44,675 bases of DNA from Clostridium sp. ZS2-4 (GCF_026719745.1 NZ_JAPPRQ010000129.1:1-44675); one strand, 5' to 3'; shown: positions 1 through 9,486, counted from the first letter of the stretch. Notes: generated by a model from the sequence alone, not told the origin. Numbers and translations are program-made.

Positions 1-157
1 AATTTAGTATATTATTCCAGAAGGCTCCGCCTAAAAGATTGGAAGTCGAAGGAATATTATAGATAATAATAACAGGTAATTATGTACAAATATAAGTTTT
101 ATATTTGTACGAAACTTAGGTAATTAACCAATGTTTTAAATATATAAAAAATTAAAT

Positions 158-215
158 AAAATAGCATGTAAGATTGAAATAAAAATACTTTAAACTAATC
201 CTACACGCTATTTTA
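158..215 (-). terminator. Terminator of the 220-1848 gene
   Basis: Just past the stop codon on the minus strand lies a long imperfect hairpin: AAAATAGCGTGTA pairs with TACATGCTATTTT across an AT-rich loop and is followed by a T-rich stretch. Bases 1-157 carry no convincing gene. Confidence 0.6.
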
Positions 216-219
216 CTAT

Positions 220-1848
220 TTATTCATTATTGCCAAATATTTTCTTAAATATAGATAAATTGGAAGAATTAAACTTAGATTCTAAATCACATAATTGATT
301 TTTTAGATTTTCTGATTCTGTTTCAAAATACATAATTTTATTATTCTGTAAGTTAATATTATTTTTCAAAGATAATATCTCATTTTCTTTAAGTGTACTA
401 GTATATTCTAATTCAGCAATTTTATCTTTATGAGCTATAAAATCTTTTTTAAGATAAGAAAAATTTTTTTCAAGCTCAGTAATCTTATTATTTAAAGATA
501 TAATTTGATTTTCTTTTTCTAAATTCACATTTTCTAATTCATTAATTTGTCTGTCTCTGGATATTAAAAGTTCCTGAAGAGAATTTATATTTTCATTTAA
601 TAGTTCTTTGTCATCTTCACACTGGACATATTTTTTATTGATATCATTAAATTTGTTTTCATATGTCCGCATTTCTACTTTTTGGTCTTTCAAAGTATAT
701 TTAAGTTCAGTAATTAACATTTCTTTTTGTTTAAGTAATTTTTCAACATTTAATATTTTTTCATAAGCTTTATTCATGTAATTTTTAATATATATCCAAT
801 AGCTGTTATAATTTTTATCTGATACATTTTTCTCCATGCCTACTATATACGGATAGATATTAGGAATCATTAAATAAGTTAAATTCTCCTGATTATCAAT
901 ATATAACTCATGTATTACAATATATTCCTTATCCAATGAAAAATTCGAAATATAAATAGCTTTGATAATATTTGGTGATGTTATAAGTTCATGATGAGGA
1001 GGGATACTGAATTTTTCTCCATTATTTATGGAAAAACTACTGTAAATAGTGTTATTATCTATCCAATTAATCCAAATATTATTCTTAAGCATAAATAATG
1101 AACATGAATCTATATTTGCACTTTGAAATAGCTCATTATGGTAGAAGTTAGGATATTGCCCCCTGAAATACATTAGACTTTTACTGTTTTTATTATTCTT
1201 TACATATAATAAATGTAAAATATCTTTAATATATAATAAAGAATAATCAGTATACGGATACGTATTTCTTTCTATTGTATAAAAATTGGACCACTCTTTA
1301 TCAATTAACTGTTTATATCCAATTTCATATTTATCTGTTAATTTTTGATACAAAATAAGCATATTATTATTATCAGTATGAATAATAAAAGGCATATTAT
1401 CATTAGACTTAATATTATCGACTACTTTAGGTGTTGACAACTTAAATTCTTTATCAACTGTTTGATGAAAAAATGTTGTAATTTTAGTTTTTTTGTTTAA
1501 TATACTGTAAAAAATATTCAGCTGATTTTGCCTTAAAACAGCCTTGAAATAAATATCCAGCATATTACTTTGGGAGTTTTTCAAAATTTTTCGTTCACTC
1601 CACTTAATTCCATCGTACATACTCAATATCATGTCATTATTTAAATTTTGGTATAAAACATATATATTATCATTTGGCAGCAGTACTACTGAAAAATTTT
1701 TATTGCTTTCTCTACTGATTACATTGTAGTTGGACCATTTATTATTTCTTAGTATTCTATAAACTAATCCAATACTTTCATCAAATTGAAAATTCCATGT
1801 AGTACTATCGGATTGTTTAATTATATAAAAATTTCTTTCATTTAATAT
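220..1848 (-). CDS. Hypothetical protein: propeller-like repeats plus coiled coil
   Basis: Function not recognised. The first ~350 residues contain repeated units with a Trp-Ser/Asn core (for example KWSNYNVI, IKWSERKIL, EWSNFYTI), alternating with short beta-like stretches such as ILYQKL and NIYVLYQ, like beta-propeller or sialidase-type repeats. Residues ~360-530 are a Lys/Glu/Asn-rich coiled coil, and the C-terminus ends SIFKKIFGNNE. There is no signal peptide. The first ATG, at 1632, would cut through the repeat region: the same frame stays open, with matching repeat sequence, to a stop at 1864-1866. A GAGAAGGG ribosome site (rc of 1858-1865) precedes ATC/ATA codons in frame, so I place the start at ATA 1848 (542 aa). 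A one-base sequencing deletion in the A5/T3 run near 1830 would instead restore an ATG (MKEIFYIIK). It may be spore-surface related, judging from its neighbours. Confidence 0.6.
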   Translation of the reverse strand: MLNERNFYIIKQSDSTTWNFQFDESIGLVYRILRNNKWSNYNVISRESNKNFSVVLLPNDNIYVLYQNLNNDMILSMYDGIKWSERKILKNSQSNMLDIYFKAVLRQNQLNIFYSILNKKTKITTFFHQTVDKEFKLSTPKVVDNIKSNDNMPFIIHTDNNNMLILYQKLTDKYEIGYKQLIDKEWSNFYTIERNTYPYTDYSLLYIKDILHLLYVKNNKNSKSLMYFRGQYPNFYHNELFQSANIDSCSLFMLKNNIWINWIDNNTIYSSFSINNGEKFSIPPHHELITSPNIIKAIYISNFSLDKEYIVIHELYIDNQENLTYLMIPNIYPYIVGMEKNVSDKNYNSYWIYIKNYMNKAYEKILNVEKLLKQKEMLITELKYTLKDQKVEMRTYENKFNDINKKYVQCEDDKELLNENINSLQELLISRDRQINELENVNLEKENQIISLNNKITELEKNFSYLKKDFIAHKDKIAELEYTSTLKENEILSLKNNINLQNNKIMYFETESENLKNQLCDLESKFNSSNLSIFKKIFGNNE

Positions 1849-1955
1849 GATAACTATCCCTTCTCATTTAAATTGCTTCTTATATAAAAATATGTCACTT
1901 AATACTTTAAATATTACAGAAATCAAAAATAAAAATTTTACTATAAAATATAATC

Positions 1956-1982
1956 ACACATATTAGTACATCACATAGTATA
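1956..1982 (+). promoter_or_regulatory. Sigma-K/sigma-E-like promoter
   Basis: AC at 1956-1957, 16 nt, then CATAGTATA (1974-1982), which fits the CATANNNTA -10 used by mother-cell sigma factors of endospore formers. It lies ~50 nt before the start of the Cys-rich gene at 2034. Sequence match only. Confidence 0.4.
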
Positions 1983-2033
1983 TTAATGTGAAGTAATACT
2001 TTGTGTGTAATCTTTATATAGAGGAGGATGGTT

Positions 2034-2891
2034 ATGGAGAATAACTTTCAAGTAAACCACGTTAGCCAGTGCGACCCTACATCTCAATGTATTATCGCTA
2101 AAAAGGTATGTGATCTTTGTACTCAACGTGATTGTTTAAGTCCTATAGAGTCAGAAAATAGCAGACTAGTAGATCCTGCACGTTCATGTGAGGAAAATAA
2201 AATTAGAATTGATAATAACCCAGCTTTAGTATTTGATCCAGGAGATATAATTCAAGTGCCTCTTAACGCTAATATTGTACGATTAGCAGGTAAATTTACT
2301 GTAAGTGAGTGTAAAATACTCAGTATAGAACCAGTAGGTGGATGCGGAATCAGCAGACAAGGCTATTGGAAAGTTACTATAAGATTTAAGTTCTGTTATC
2401 CAATTAAATTATTTAGAGGCGATGTAGAAGTTCCTCTAGAAGAAGAAGTAGGAGGCAGCTTTGTACCTAAATCTAGCATATGTGCATGTACTATTTTCCA
2501 AAAGACTGTAGTATTGTTTGGAGGACAGGTTTGTAAATGTGATGATAACACTGTGGATATTGCTTTCTGTAATAGTTTGTACGACCCTTGTGGTCCTTAT
2601 TCAAATGAAAAACCATTTGCTCTAGTACAATCTGAAGCTTGCTTACTACAGCTTGAACTAGGTCAGGGTCCAGGGGTATCTCCAACAACACAAGTAATAA
2701 ATGCTACAATAGGACTATTTGCCATCATAAAAACATATAGAATTGTAAATATGTTAGTACAAACCAATGGAGATTGTCTAATAGAAGAAGAACCTTGTCA
2801 AGATATCTCTGATGATCCATGCGAATTCTTCAACAGTCTTGATTTCCCATTTAAGGATTTTGATCCAGCATGTCCTGCTCCACTTGAATAG
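2034..2891 (+). CDS. Cys-rich hypothetical protein, probable spore coat/exosporium component
   Basis: A 285-aa soluble protein with about 20 cysteines, many in an N-terminal cluster (SQC, SQC, KVCDLC, RDC, RSC) and in CAC and CKC pairs. Its middle is beta-rich (IQVPLNANIVRLAGKF, YWKVTIRFKFCYPI). The C-terminal ~40 residues are acidic, with DPC/EPC/PAC motifs. There is no signal peptide or membrane segment. GAGGAGG at 2021-2027 sets the start at ATG 2034; the in-frame ATG at 2028 touches the ribosome site. I do not recognise a named family; it recalls clostridial Cys-rich spore-coat proteins, and a mother-cell-type promoter motif upstream agrees. A terminator follows. Confidence 0.7.
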   Translation: MENNFQVNHVSQCDPTSQCIIAKKVCDLCTQRDCLSPIESENSRLVDPARSCEENKIRIDNNPALVFDPGDIIQVPLNANIVRLAGKFTVSECKILSIEPVGGCGISRQGYWKVTIRFKFCYPIKLFRGDVEVPLEEEVGGSFVPKSSICACTIFQKTVVLFGGQVCKCDDNTVDIAFCNSLYDPCGPYSNEKPFALVQSEACLLQLELGQGPGVSPTTQVINATIGLFAIIKTYRIVNMLVQTNGDCLIEEEPCQDISDDPCEFFNSLDFPFKDFDPACPAPLE

Positions 2892-2903
2892 TAACTTAAC
2901 AAA

Positions 2904-2939
2904 ACCTCTGTGTTTTATAACATGGGGGTATTTATTTTT
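2904..2939 (+). terminator. Terminator after the Cys-rich gene
   Basis: ACCTCTGTGT pairs (with G-U pairs) with ACATGGGGGT across a TTTATAA loop, followed by a T-rich run. Confidence 0.65.
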
Positions 2940-2963
2940 ATTAAAATTTAAACTTAAGTAAAA

Positions 2964-2986
2964 GACTGTTGAATTTATCAACAGTC
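2964..2986 (-). terminator. Terminator of the 3006-3455 gene
   Basis: A perfect 9-bp stem, GACTGTTGA/TCAACAGTC, around a 5-nt loop. On the minus strand it is followed by TTTTACTT. It sits 20 bp past the stop codon. Confidence 0.65.
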
Positions 2987-3005
2987 CTTATTACTATAAT
3001 ATAGA

Positions 3006-3455
3006 CTAAATATTAATTTCTGATGCAGTTATTGTACGTGTGCCTATAGTATCTATTATTGCACCATTTATATCAATTCCTATTAATATAAACTCATAAG
3101 TTACATTATTTGAACAGCATGCAGGATAAGGTACATCTACATATTCAAATGGGAAAGGAGTTATTTCATCTAAAGAATATCTTACTCTAGGTCTAGCATC
3201 TACAGGACTAGTAGAAAAGATTTCTGTACCATTACGTTTTATCTGTAAAGCTACCATACCTGCAACTGAACCGCTATCCAGCAAATATACAACACCTGAT
3301 AAATATACTGCATTAGAATTTGATTTTAAAGTAAGATTCAAACTTCCAATACTTTCCTGTGGGTTACTGCTAGTTATTGTTTCTATTTGTTCTGAACTAT
3401 TCAAATATTTAAAATCCAAAAGTCTACCATTACTTAAGGCTAATTGTAGTGACAT
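3006..3455 (-). CDS. Beta-rich hypothetical protein, possible spore-surface protein
   Basis: 149 aa with no signal peptide and no recognised family. The sequence alternates hydrophobic and polar residues in short beta-like strands (LNLTLKS, AVYLSGVVYLL, GMVALQIKRNGTEIF, TYEFILIGIDING), suggesting a small all-beta fold with a central CC pair near residue 114. The start is clear: AAAGGAGGGATTTT precedes ATG 3455. The gene converges on the Cys-rich gene at 2034, and its upstream region has AC-N17-CATAATATA, a mother-cell-type promoter motif. A spore coat or exosporium role is inference from context, promoter and composition. Confidence 0.65.
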   Translation of the reverse strand: MSLQLALSNGRLLDFKYLNSSEQIETITSSNPQESIGSLNLTLKSNSNAVYLSGVVYLLDSGSVAGMVALQIKRNGTEIFSTSPVDARPRVRYSLDEITPFPFEYVDVPYPACCSNNVTYEFILIGIDINGAIIDTIGTRTITASEINI

Positions 3456-3484
3456 AAAATCCCTCCTTTTACTTTATTCAGTAT

Positions 3485-3512
3485 TATATTATGTAACCAA
3501 TTAATTAGTTGT
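3485..3512 (-). promoter_or_regulatory. Sigma-K-like promoter
   Basis: On the minus strand AC (3511-3512) is followed by exactly 17 nt and CATAATATA (3485-3493), matching the AC-N16/17-CATANNNTA pattern. It lies 30 nt before the start at 3455. Confidence 0.45.
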
Positions 3513-3622
3513 TACATTTTGTATAATGTCTTCTATTGAACAAAATTTAAATATTTTTCATATTTATATAATAGATAAAGGTATATTAAAATACTAAACT
3601 TTATCCAAAGAGGTGATTTGCC

Positions 3623-3889
3623 ATAAAAAAGCAAGAAGCTTATATAATTGTTTTTAAATCTACCAGTCAAAGTATGCTATTGCTTAAAATCCTTAGGAGT
3701 AAAGGTTATGATGTAAAGGTAATTTCAGCTCCCTGCAGCATCTCCAGTGGATGTGCCAGAGCTATTAAATTTAAGGAGAGTGATTTAGAATCTATCAAGA
3801 AAGAAATACTGGATAATAATGTATCAATATATGGAATGTATAAAAAAACTTTCAGTGGTTATAGAGTTGTTTACACTAAACTTTTATAA
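3623..3889 (+). CDS. DUF3343 family protein (putative Se/S carrier-like), AUA start
   Basis: 88 aa in a compact alpha/beta arrangement: YIIVFKSTSQSM, a helix, YDVKVISAPCSISSGCARAIKF, a helix, then NVSIYGMYKKTFSGYRVVY. The N-terminal strand, the APxSIS-Cys region and the length match DUF3343, a small family described as putative Se/S carrier-like and often found near cysteine-desulfurase-like genes. AAAGAGGTGA at 3607-3616 lies 6 nt before ATA 3623, and a TGA stop lies three codons upstream of that ATA. The only in-frame ATG (3674) has no ribosome site and would remove the first strand, so the start is either AUA or an ATG lost by one G-to-A change. The gene converges on a cysteine-desulfurase-family gene. 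Confidence 0.7.
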   Translation: MKKQEAYIIVFKSTSQSMLLLKILRSKGYDVKVISAPCSISSGCARAIKFKESDLESIKKEILDNNVSIYGMYKKTFSGYRVVYTKLL

Positions 3890-3893
3890 TATA

Positions 3894-3937
3894 CCTGTAT
3901 GTAAAAATTCACAAAAATATTTACAGGCTCTTTTTTT
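3894..3937 (+). terminator. Terminator after DUF3343 gene
   Basis: CCTGTA (3894-3899) pairs with TACAGG (3922-3927), with partial pairing further in. TTTTTTT follows at 3931-3937. Confidence 0.55.
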
Positions 3938-3983
3938 ACCTTTTAACAGTATCTTATATGACAAAGAATAAAATAAAACTAAA

Positions 3984-4031
3984 TAAGCATACAAGACTAT
4001 ATGTGTATTCCTTTACAATCTTGTATGCTTA
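3984..4031 (-). terminator. Terminator of the cysteine-desulfurase-like gene
   Basis: A perfect 13-bp stem, TAAGCATACAAGA (3984-3996) with TCTTGTATGCTTA (4019-4031), immediately past the stop codon. On the minus strand a T-containing tail follows. Confidence 0.65.
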
Positions 4032-4035
4032 TACT

Positions 4036-5175
4036 TTAATTATTCTTAATTATTTGCTTTAATACTTTAATCAACTCCTCAATATCCTCCACAGAGTTGA
4101 AATAACCTGGACTTATTCTCACAGTACCTCTATTTACTGTCCCTATTATTGGGTGAATCAGCGGAGCGCAGTGATATCCTGTCCTTACTGCAATTCCTTT
4201 TTCATTTAAAAAATACCCTACGTCAGAACTATCTATTCCTTCAATATTAATAGAAACTACTGAAGCTCTATTCTTATAACTAGTTCCTCCATATATTTTT
4301 ACCTGTGGAATTTTTCTTAATTCTTCTAATAAATATTCTACCAACATATTTTCGTGTTCTCTAATATTTTTCATACCCACATTTTTTATAAATTTTATTC
4401 CTTCACAGAGTCCAGCAATACCTGGAGTATTTCTAGTACCACTTTCAAATCTATCTGGTAAAAAATCTGGCTGATTTATTAGATTAGATTGGCTTCCAGT
4501 TCCCCCTTCAGTATAACAGCTTAGAGTAATGTCTTTGTTTAAATATAATCCACCAGTACCTTGTGGTCCAAATAACCCTTTATGCCCAGGGAAAGCTAAA
4601 ATATCTATATTGTCTCTAACTACATCTATGGGAATAACGCCTGCACTCTGAGAAGCATCAACTATAAAAATCACTCCTGCTTCTTTTGCTATTTCACCTA
4701 TTTCTTGTATATGCTGAATGGTACCTAAAACATTAGATGCATGATTTATTATAATTGCTTTGGTATTTTTCTTTATAGCTTTTTTAATAGCCTTTAAATC
4801 AGCATATCCTTCTTGGTTAACTCCAAGGAAAGTAACTTCTACTCCATTTCTGCTCATGCTGCTTAATGGTCTTAATACTGAATTATGCTCTATAATAGTG
4901 CTTATAACATGATTCCCTTTTTTTAATATTCCCTTTATTCCTATATTCAAAGCTTCTGTGGCATTGTTTGTGAAAACTATATTAAGTGGATTTTTTATAT
5001 TGAATAGCCTACTTATTTCCTCTCTTGCTTCCATAATTTTAGACTCAGCTTCAATTGCCATATCATGAGAACTTCTTCCAGGGTTTGCTGCATAATTTTT
5101 CATACAATTAAGTACTTCATCGTAAACCTGCTGCGGCTTTGGAAAACTAGTTGCTGCATTATCCAAATATATCAT
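4036..5175 (-). CDS. Cysteine desulfurase family protein (class V aminotransferase)
   Basis: A 379-aa PLP enzyme of the NifS/SufS/Csd superfamily, which takes S (or Se) from cysteine (or selenocysteine) as an enzyme-bound persulfide. Visible features are the N-terminal YLDNAATSFPKP, the TNNATEALN cofactor-loop region, VDASQSAG, the PLP lysine in AFPGHKGLFGPQGTGG (about K199), the FESGTRNTP motif and the likely catalytic Cys in RTGYHCAPL (about C336). This subtype is the short clostridial csd-like family rather than IscS or SufS, and no scaffold gene (iscU/sufU) lies beside it. The start at ATG 5175 follows TTTTAGGAGG. The neighbouring convergent DUF3343 gene suggests S/Se handling; the true acceptor is unknown. 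Confidence 0.85.
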   Translation of the reverse strand: MIYLDNAATSFPKPQQVYDEVLNCMKNYAANPGRSSHDMAIEAESKIMEAREEISRLFNIKNPLNIVFTNNATEALNIGIKGILKKGNHVISTIIEHNSVLRPLSSMSRNGVEVTFLGVNQEGYADLKAIKKAIKKNTKAIIINHASNVLGTIQHIQEIGEIAKEAGVIFIVDASQSAGVIPIDVVRDNIDILAFPGHKGLFGPQGTGGLYLNKDITLSCYTEGGTGSQSNLINQPDFLPDRFESGTRNTPGIAGLCEGIKFIKNVGMKNIREHENMLVEYLLEELRKIPQVKIYGGTSYKNRASVVSINIEGIDSSDVGYFLNEKGIAVRTGYHCAPLIHPIIGTVNRGTVRISPGYFNSVEDIEELIKVLKQIIKNN

Positions 5176-5299
5176 GTATCCTCCTAAAACTTTTTTAATT
5201 ATTTCTACTAATATACTATTAATCTTTTATAAAAAATTTCACTATTTTTTATAAGTAATTTTTAAAATACCATACTTAAAAGTTTTAATTTTAAAATAT

Positions 5300-5343
5300 A
5301 AATAAAAATACCTTATAGTTTAAGCTATAAGGTATTTTTATTT
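5300..5343 (-). terminator. Terminator after zapA
   Basis: A near-perfect stem of about 19 bp (core ACCTTATAG/CTATAAGGT, loop TTTAAG) flanked by A and T runs, 10 bp past the zapA stop. Confidence 0.75.
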
Positions 5344-5352
5344 ATATTTTGA

Positions 5353-5946
5353 TTATTTCACATTCAATAATGGATTTTCCTGTTTTTTAATTTTTACAAG
5401 ATCAATTTGATTCTCTATTAATCTATTTTGTAAATCCATTATTTTATACTTAGAGGATTGAACTTGGAATTTTAAGTCTTTATTCTCTGACTTTAATTGA
5501 TTCTTTTCTTTTAAATATTGTTTAGCACTTTCCTTTAAAATTTCCAGTTCTTCACTTAATCTTTTATTTTCTTCTTCAAACTGCTTTAAATATTCTCCAC
5601 TCTTACTATATTCCAGCTTATTTTGGAGCTCGATATTATATTCCTCTAAATTTTTAATATGTTTTTTTAGGTCTTCAACTTGAATTTGCAGTGATTTCTC
5701 TGATTTTTTTGCTTCTTCTAATTCTTTATTTAAAAGTTCATTCTTATGTTCACTCTTAAACATTTCATCAACAACATTAGCGGCAGCTAAAACAGAGGCA
5801 TCTGATATACTCAATCTATTATTCATATTTAATATATCAACAATTTTTTTATCTACATACCCTGCTACTTTATGTAAATATTCATCTTTTTCTTCACCTT
5901 TTAAATTATATTCAGAACCGTTTATCTTTACAGTTACTTTATTCAT
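5353..5946 (-). CDS. zapA: Cell division protein ZapA with extended coiled coil
   Basis: 197 aa. Residues 1-~75 are a ZapA domain (VTVKINGSEYNLKG, HKVAGYVDKKI, ISDASVLAAANVVDE); residues ~75-185 are a Lys/Glu-rich coiled coil, longer than the ~85-110-aa ZapA of Bacillus or E. coli. ZapA binds and bundles FtsZ filaments at the division septum. The start at ATG 5946 follows AAGAGGG. The gene lies 93 bp downstream of pheT in the same orientation, its usual position in clostridia, and ends in a strong hairpin terminator. The tail length suggests a role in spacing or bridging filaments, but that is inference. Confidence 0.85.
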   Translation of the reverse strand: MNKVTVKINGSEYNLKGEEKDEYLHKVAGYVDKKIVDILNMNNRLSISDASVLAAANVVDEMFKSEHKNELLNKELEEAKKSEKSLQIQVEDLKKHIKNLEEYNIELQNKLEYSKSGEYLKQFEEENKRLSEELEILKESAKQYLKEKNQLKSENKDLKFQVQSSKYKIMDLQNRLIENQIDLVKIKKQENPLLNVK

Positions 5947-6039
5947 CTGAACACCCTCTTAGATAAATTCAAGAAAATTCTCATTTATATTTTAACACAT
6001 TTTCTGAGTATATGAAATATGAATTTATCCATTAACTCT

Positions 6040-8418
6040 TTATCTTAGTTCAGCCCCCAACTTGAATTCTAAAGTTTTAACAATTTTATCATGTACTTTG
6101 TTTACCTCATTATCAGTTAGAGTCTTATTCTCACCTCTGTATATTAATGCATATGCTATACTCTTTTTACCTTCTGGAATTTGCTTTCCTTGATACACAT
6201 CAAATAATTTAAAGCTTTCAAGTATTTTTCCACCTTGTTTTTTGATATTTTCTTCAATGTCTTGAACTAAAATTTCTTCATCAACTAAAACAGCAAGGTC
6301 TCTTGTAACAGCTGGGAATTTAGGAAGAGGTACATATTTGTTCTCTATATCTGAATGTTTAAACAATATATCCAGATTAAGCTCTGCAATATAGCATCTT
6401 TCTTCTACTCCATAGTTTTCTGATACATCTGGGTGTATTTCTCCAAGTATACCTGCAAGTTCATTTTTTATATATAAGGCTGCTGTTTTGCCTGGGTGGA
6501 AGGTTGGATTTTCACTTTCCCTTATAAATTTAGCCTTTTTCACTCCTAGGCAGTCTAATATATTCTCAACTACTCCTTTTAGCTCAAAATAATCAACTTC
6601 TCCATACATACCTAAAGTAACTAAGTTTCTTTCCTCTGGAAGTTCTTTCATATCCTCATGTGGAATATATATCTTACCTATTTCGAACAATCTAACTATA
6701 TCATTGTTTCTAGAATAGTTTCTTCCTAAAGATTCCATCATTGAAGGTATAGAAGTTGTTCTCATTATACTATAATCTTCACCTAAAGGATTTTTTATAG
6801 TTACAACATTTCTAAGATGACTATCCTGTGGTATAAGCACTTTATCAAAAACCTTAGGACTTACAAAGGAATAAGCTATTGATTGGTTAAGTCCACTTCC
6901 TATTAAAGTATCAATAACTTTTGTTTGAAGAACTTGCTTCTCACTTTTTCCTCCTTTTAAAGTCTGAGTTGCTGGAATTGTTGATGGAACTTTATTATAT
7001 CCATATATTCTTGCAATTTCTTCTGCAACATCTTCACGTATGTTCATATCACATCTAAATGTAGGAACATTTACAACTAAAGTATCCCCTTCTATATCAG
7101 TCTTTAAATCTAATCTGTCCAAATACATCTTCATATCTTCTTTTGATATATTTATTCCTAAGAATTCATTGATCCATTTTGAATCCACATTTAAAGTATG
7201 AGACTCTAGTTTTTCAGGATATATGTCAATAATTCCTTCCATGATTTCTCCTGCACCTAACTCTTCTATTAGGCTGCATGCTCTGTTCATAGCAATTTCT
7301 ACAGCATTAGGATCTAAATCCTTCTCGAATTTTCCTGATGCTTCTGTTCTTAATGCTAATTTTTTAGAAGAAATTCTTATATTTGTTCCATCAAAATTTG
7401 CACATTCAAAAACTATTTCTGTAGTATCTTCTTTAACTTCTGAATTTAATCCACCCATAATACCAGCAAGGGCAATAGTTCTATCTCCATCCTTAATGTT
7501 TAGAATTTCAGAATCTAAAATTCTCTCTTCCTCATCTAAAGTAGTAAACTTTTCTCCCTCTTTTGCTCTCTCTATTACAATAGTATTAGAAGCTATCTGT
7601 CTTCTGTCGAAGGCATGCATTGGTTGACCAAGTTCTATCATAACAAAATTCGTTATGTCAACTATATTATTTATTGGTCTCACTCCAGCTTCTAATAATC
7701 TTTCTTGCATCCACTGTGGTGATTGCTCTATTTTTACATTTGTTATGCCTTTTGCCATATATCTTCTGCATAGTGGATCACGGACTTCAACTTTTAAGCT
7801 TTCTTCTATATTTTTGCTAGAAGCAGCCTTAAATTCCATGTTTGGGATTCTATACTCTTTTCCTAAAGTAGCTGCTGTTTCTCTAGCTATACCAATTACA
7901 CTTAAACAATCTGGTCTATTTGAAGTTATTTCAAAATCTATAATAGCCTTCTGTAGATTTATAACTTCCTTTATATCCTTTCCTACTGGTGTGTCTACTG
8001 GAAGAATCATAAGTCCTACAACTGGCTCATCTCCAGCTATCCCTAGTTCTTCTTCTGAGCAGAACATACCATTGGAAACTACCCCTCTTAATTTTCCTTT
8101 TTTGATTTTAGTTCCATCAGCTAAAATAGAACCATGTAATGCAGTTGGAACTATATCTTCTTCTTTCATATTTGTAGCTGCTGTAACTATTTGTATTGGT
8201 TCTGCTTCTCCAATCTCTACCTGACATATAGATAATTTTTCTGCCTCAGGATGTTTTTCGATTTTTATGATTTTACCTGTAACAACCTTATTTATTATAT
8301 CCCCTGTTACAATAACCTCTTCCACTTTAGAACCTGACAGTGTCAATGCATCTCCAAGTTCTTGCGGAGACAAATCTATATCAATATAATCTTTTAGCCA
8401 ACTAACTGGTACCTTCAT
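6040..8418 (-). CDS. pheT: Phenylalanyl-tRNA synthetase beta subunit
   Basis: 792 aa, the normal length for bacterial PheT, which forms the alpha2beta2 enzyme that charges tRNA-Phe. Domains in order: N-terminal [13 protein letters not shown], a tRNA-binding OB fold (~40-150, [20 protein letters not shown]), the B3/B4 editing region ([28 protein letters not shown]), the B5 domain (~400-470, ending [17 protein letters not shown]), the catalytic-like core ([13 protein letters not shown]) and a C-terminal anticodon-binding FDX-ACB domain (~700-792, [16 protein letters not shown]). It is 31 bp downstream of pheS and is presumably cotranscribed under the pheS T-box. No terminator is obvious before zapA. 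Confidence 0.97.
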   Translation of the reverse strand: MKVPVSWLKDYIDIDLSPQELGDALTLSGSKVEEVIVTGDIINKVVTGKIIKIEKHPEAEKLSICQVEIGEAEPIQIVTAATNMKEEDIVPTALHGSILADGTKIKKGKLRGVVSNGMFCSEEELGIAGDEPVVGLMILPVDTPVGKDIKEVINLQKAIIDFEITSNRPDCLSVIGIARETAATLGKEYRIPNMEFKAASSKNIEESLKVEVRDPLCRRYMAKGITNVKIEQSPQWMQERLLEAGVRPINNIVDITNFVMIELGQPMHAFDRRQIASNTIVIERAKEGEKFTTLDEEERILDSEILNIKDGDRTIALAGIMGGLNSEVKEDTTEIVFECANFDGTNIRISSKKLALRTEASGKFEKDLDPNAVEIAMNRACSLIEELGAGEIMEGIIDIYPEKLESHTLNVDSKWINEFLGINISKEDMKMYLDRLDLKTDIEGDTLVVNVPTFRCDMNIREDVAEEIARIYGYNKVPSTIPATQTLKGGKSEKQVLQTKVIDTLIGSGLNQSIAYSFVSPKVFDKVLIPQDSHLRNVVTIKNPLGEDYSIMRTTSIPSMMESLGRNYSRNNDIVRLFEIGKIYIPHEDMKELPEERNLVTLGMYGEVDYFELKGVVENILDCLGVKKAKFIRESENPTFHPGKTAALYIKNELAGILGEIHPDVSENYGVEERCYIAELNLDILFKHSDIENKYVPLPKFPAVTRDLAVLVDEEILVQDIEENIKKQGGKILESFKLFDVYQGKQIPEGKKSIAYALIYRGENKTLTDNEVNKVHDKIVKTLEFKLGAELR

Positions 8419-8449
8419 TAAAACTTCCTCCCTTATATTATCTTATCTA

Positions 8450-9469
8450 CTAAAATTGATTTAAAAATCTCATATCACTTTCATATAATAATCTTATATC
8501 ATCTATTCCATATTTCTGCATAACCATTCTGTCTAAACCAAATCCAAAAGCAAAACCACTATACACTTCTGGGTCTATTCCACAATTTCTCAAAACTTGA
8601 GGATGAACCATGCCGCAGCCTAAAATTTCAATCCATCCACTATTCTTACAAACACTGCATCCCTTACCCCCACACACAAAACAAGTAGCATCCATTTCGG
8701 CTGAAGGCTCTGTAAATGGGAAATGGTGTGGTCTGAATTTAGTTTGCATTTCATCTCCAAACATTTTCTTTATAAACATTTCAAGGGTTCCTTTTAAATC
8801 GGCAAAAGTTATTCCTTTATCTACAACTAGCCCTTCAACTTGATAGAATATTGGTGAGTGTGTAGCATCTACGGCGTCTGATCTATAAACCTTTCCTGGA
8901 GCAATCATCTTTATTGGTGGCTTTTCATTTTCCATTGTTCTTATTTGAATAGGTGAAGTTTGAGTTCTTAAAACTATATCGTCATTTATGTAAAAAGTAT
9001 CCTGCTCACCTCTAGCTGGATGATCTTTAGGAATATTTAACGCTTCAAAATTATAGTAATCTTTTTCTACCTCTGGTCCTTCTTCTATTGAAAATCCCAT
9101 TGAGATAAAAATATCACATATACTTTCTAATGTTAATTCCAATGGATTTTTCTTTCCAATTGTTTGCTTTTTTCCAGGCATAGAAATATCTATTACCTCA
9201 CTCTTTAATTTCATTTCTTTTTCTTTGTTTTTAATATCTTTTGTTGCAGAAGTAATGAATTCCTCTAATGCTTCTCTTACCTCATTAGCAATCTTACCTA
9301 CAACTGGTCTTTCTTCTGCTGACAGTTTTCCCATACCTCTTAATATTTGAGTAAGTTCACCTTTTTTACCAAGATATCTAACTCTTAATGCTTCAAGTTC
9401 TTCTTTACTTAAAGCTTTCTTTAATTCTTCTAAAGCGGTGTTCTTTATTGCCTCTAATCTTTCTTTCAT
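8450..9469 (-). CDS. pheS: Phenylalanyl-tRNA synthetase alpha subunit
   Basis: 339-aa catalytic subunit of PheRS. It has the N-terminal coiled-coil tRNA-binding arm ([17 protein letters not shown]), motif 2 (TSPIQIRTM...[15 protein letters not shown]), the [16 protein letters not shown] segment and motif 3 ([18 protein letters not shown]). [13 protein letters not shown] insertion (C-x2-C-x4-C-x2-C) near residues 270-285 looks like a zinc ribbon, a feature of part of the Firmicute PheS group. ATG 9469 follows GAAAGGAGC and is preferred; a longer in-frame opening to 9550 would run into the T-box terminator. Transcription is controlled by the T-box leader upstream. Confidence 0.96.
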   Translation of the reverse strand: MKERLEAIKNTALEELKKALSKEELEALRVRYLGKKGELTQILRGMGKLSAEERPVVGKIANEVREALEEFITSATKDIKNKEKEMKLKSEVIDISMPGKKQTIGKKNPLELTLESICDIFISMGFSIEEGPEVEKDYYNFEALNIPKDHPARGEQDTFYINDDIVLRTQTSPIQIRTMENEKPPIKMIAPGKVYRSDAVDATHSPIFYQVEGLVVDKGITFADLKGTLEMFIKKMFGDEMQTKFRPHHFPFTEPSAEMDATCFVCGGKGCSVCKNSGWIEILGCGMVHPQVLRNCGIDPEVYSGFAFGFGLDRMVMQKYGIDDIRLLYESDMRFLNQF

Positions 9470-9486
9470 TTTACTGCTCCTTTCAT

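Noticed and set aside
1-157. Possible coding remnant at the left edge
   Set aside because: No open frame with a ribosome site; only short AT-rich partial palindromes are visible.
3674-3889. Start of the DUF3343 gene at ATG 3674
   Set aside because: No ribosome site, and it would remove the first strand of the fold.
7655-8224. 189-aa plus-strand frame in pheT
   Set aside because: Complement of a highly conserved gene, with no ribosome site; a shadow frame.
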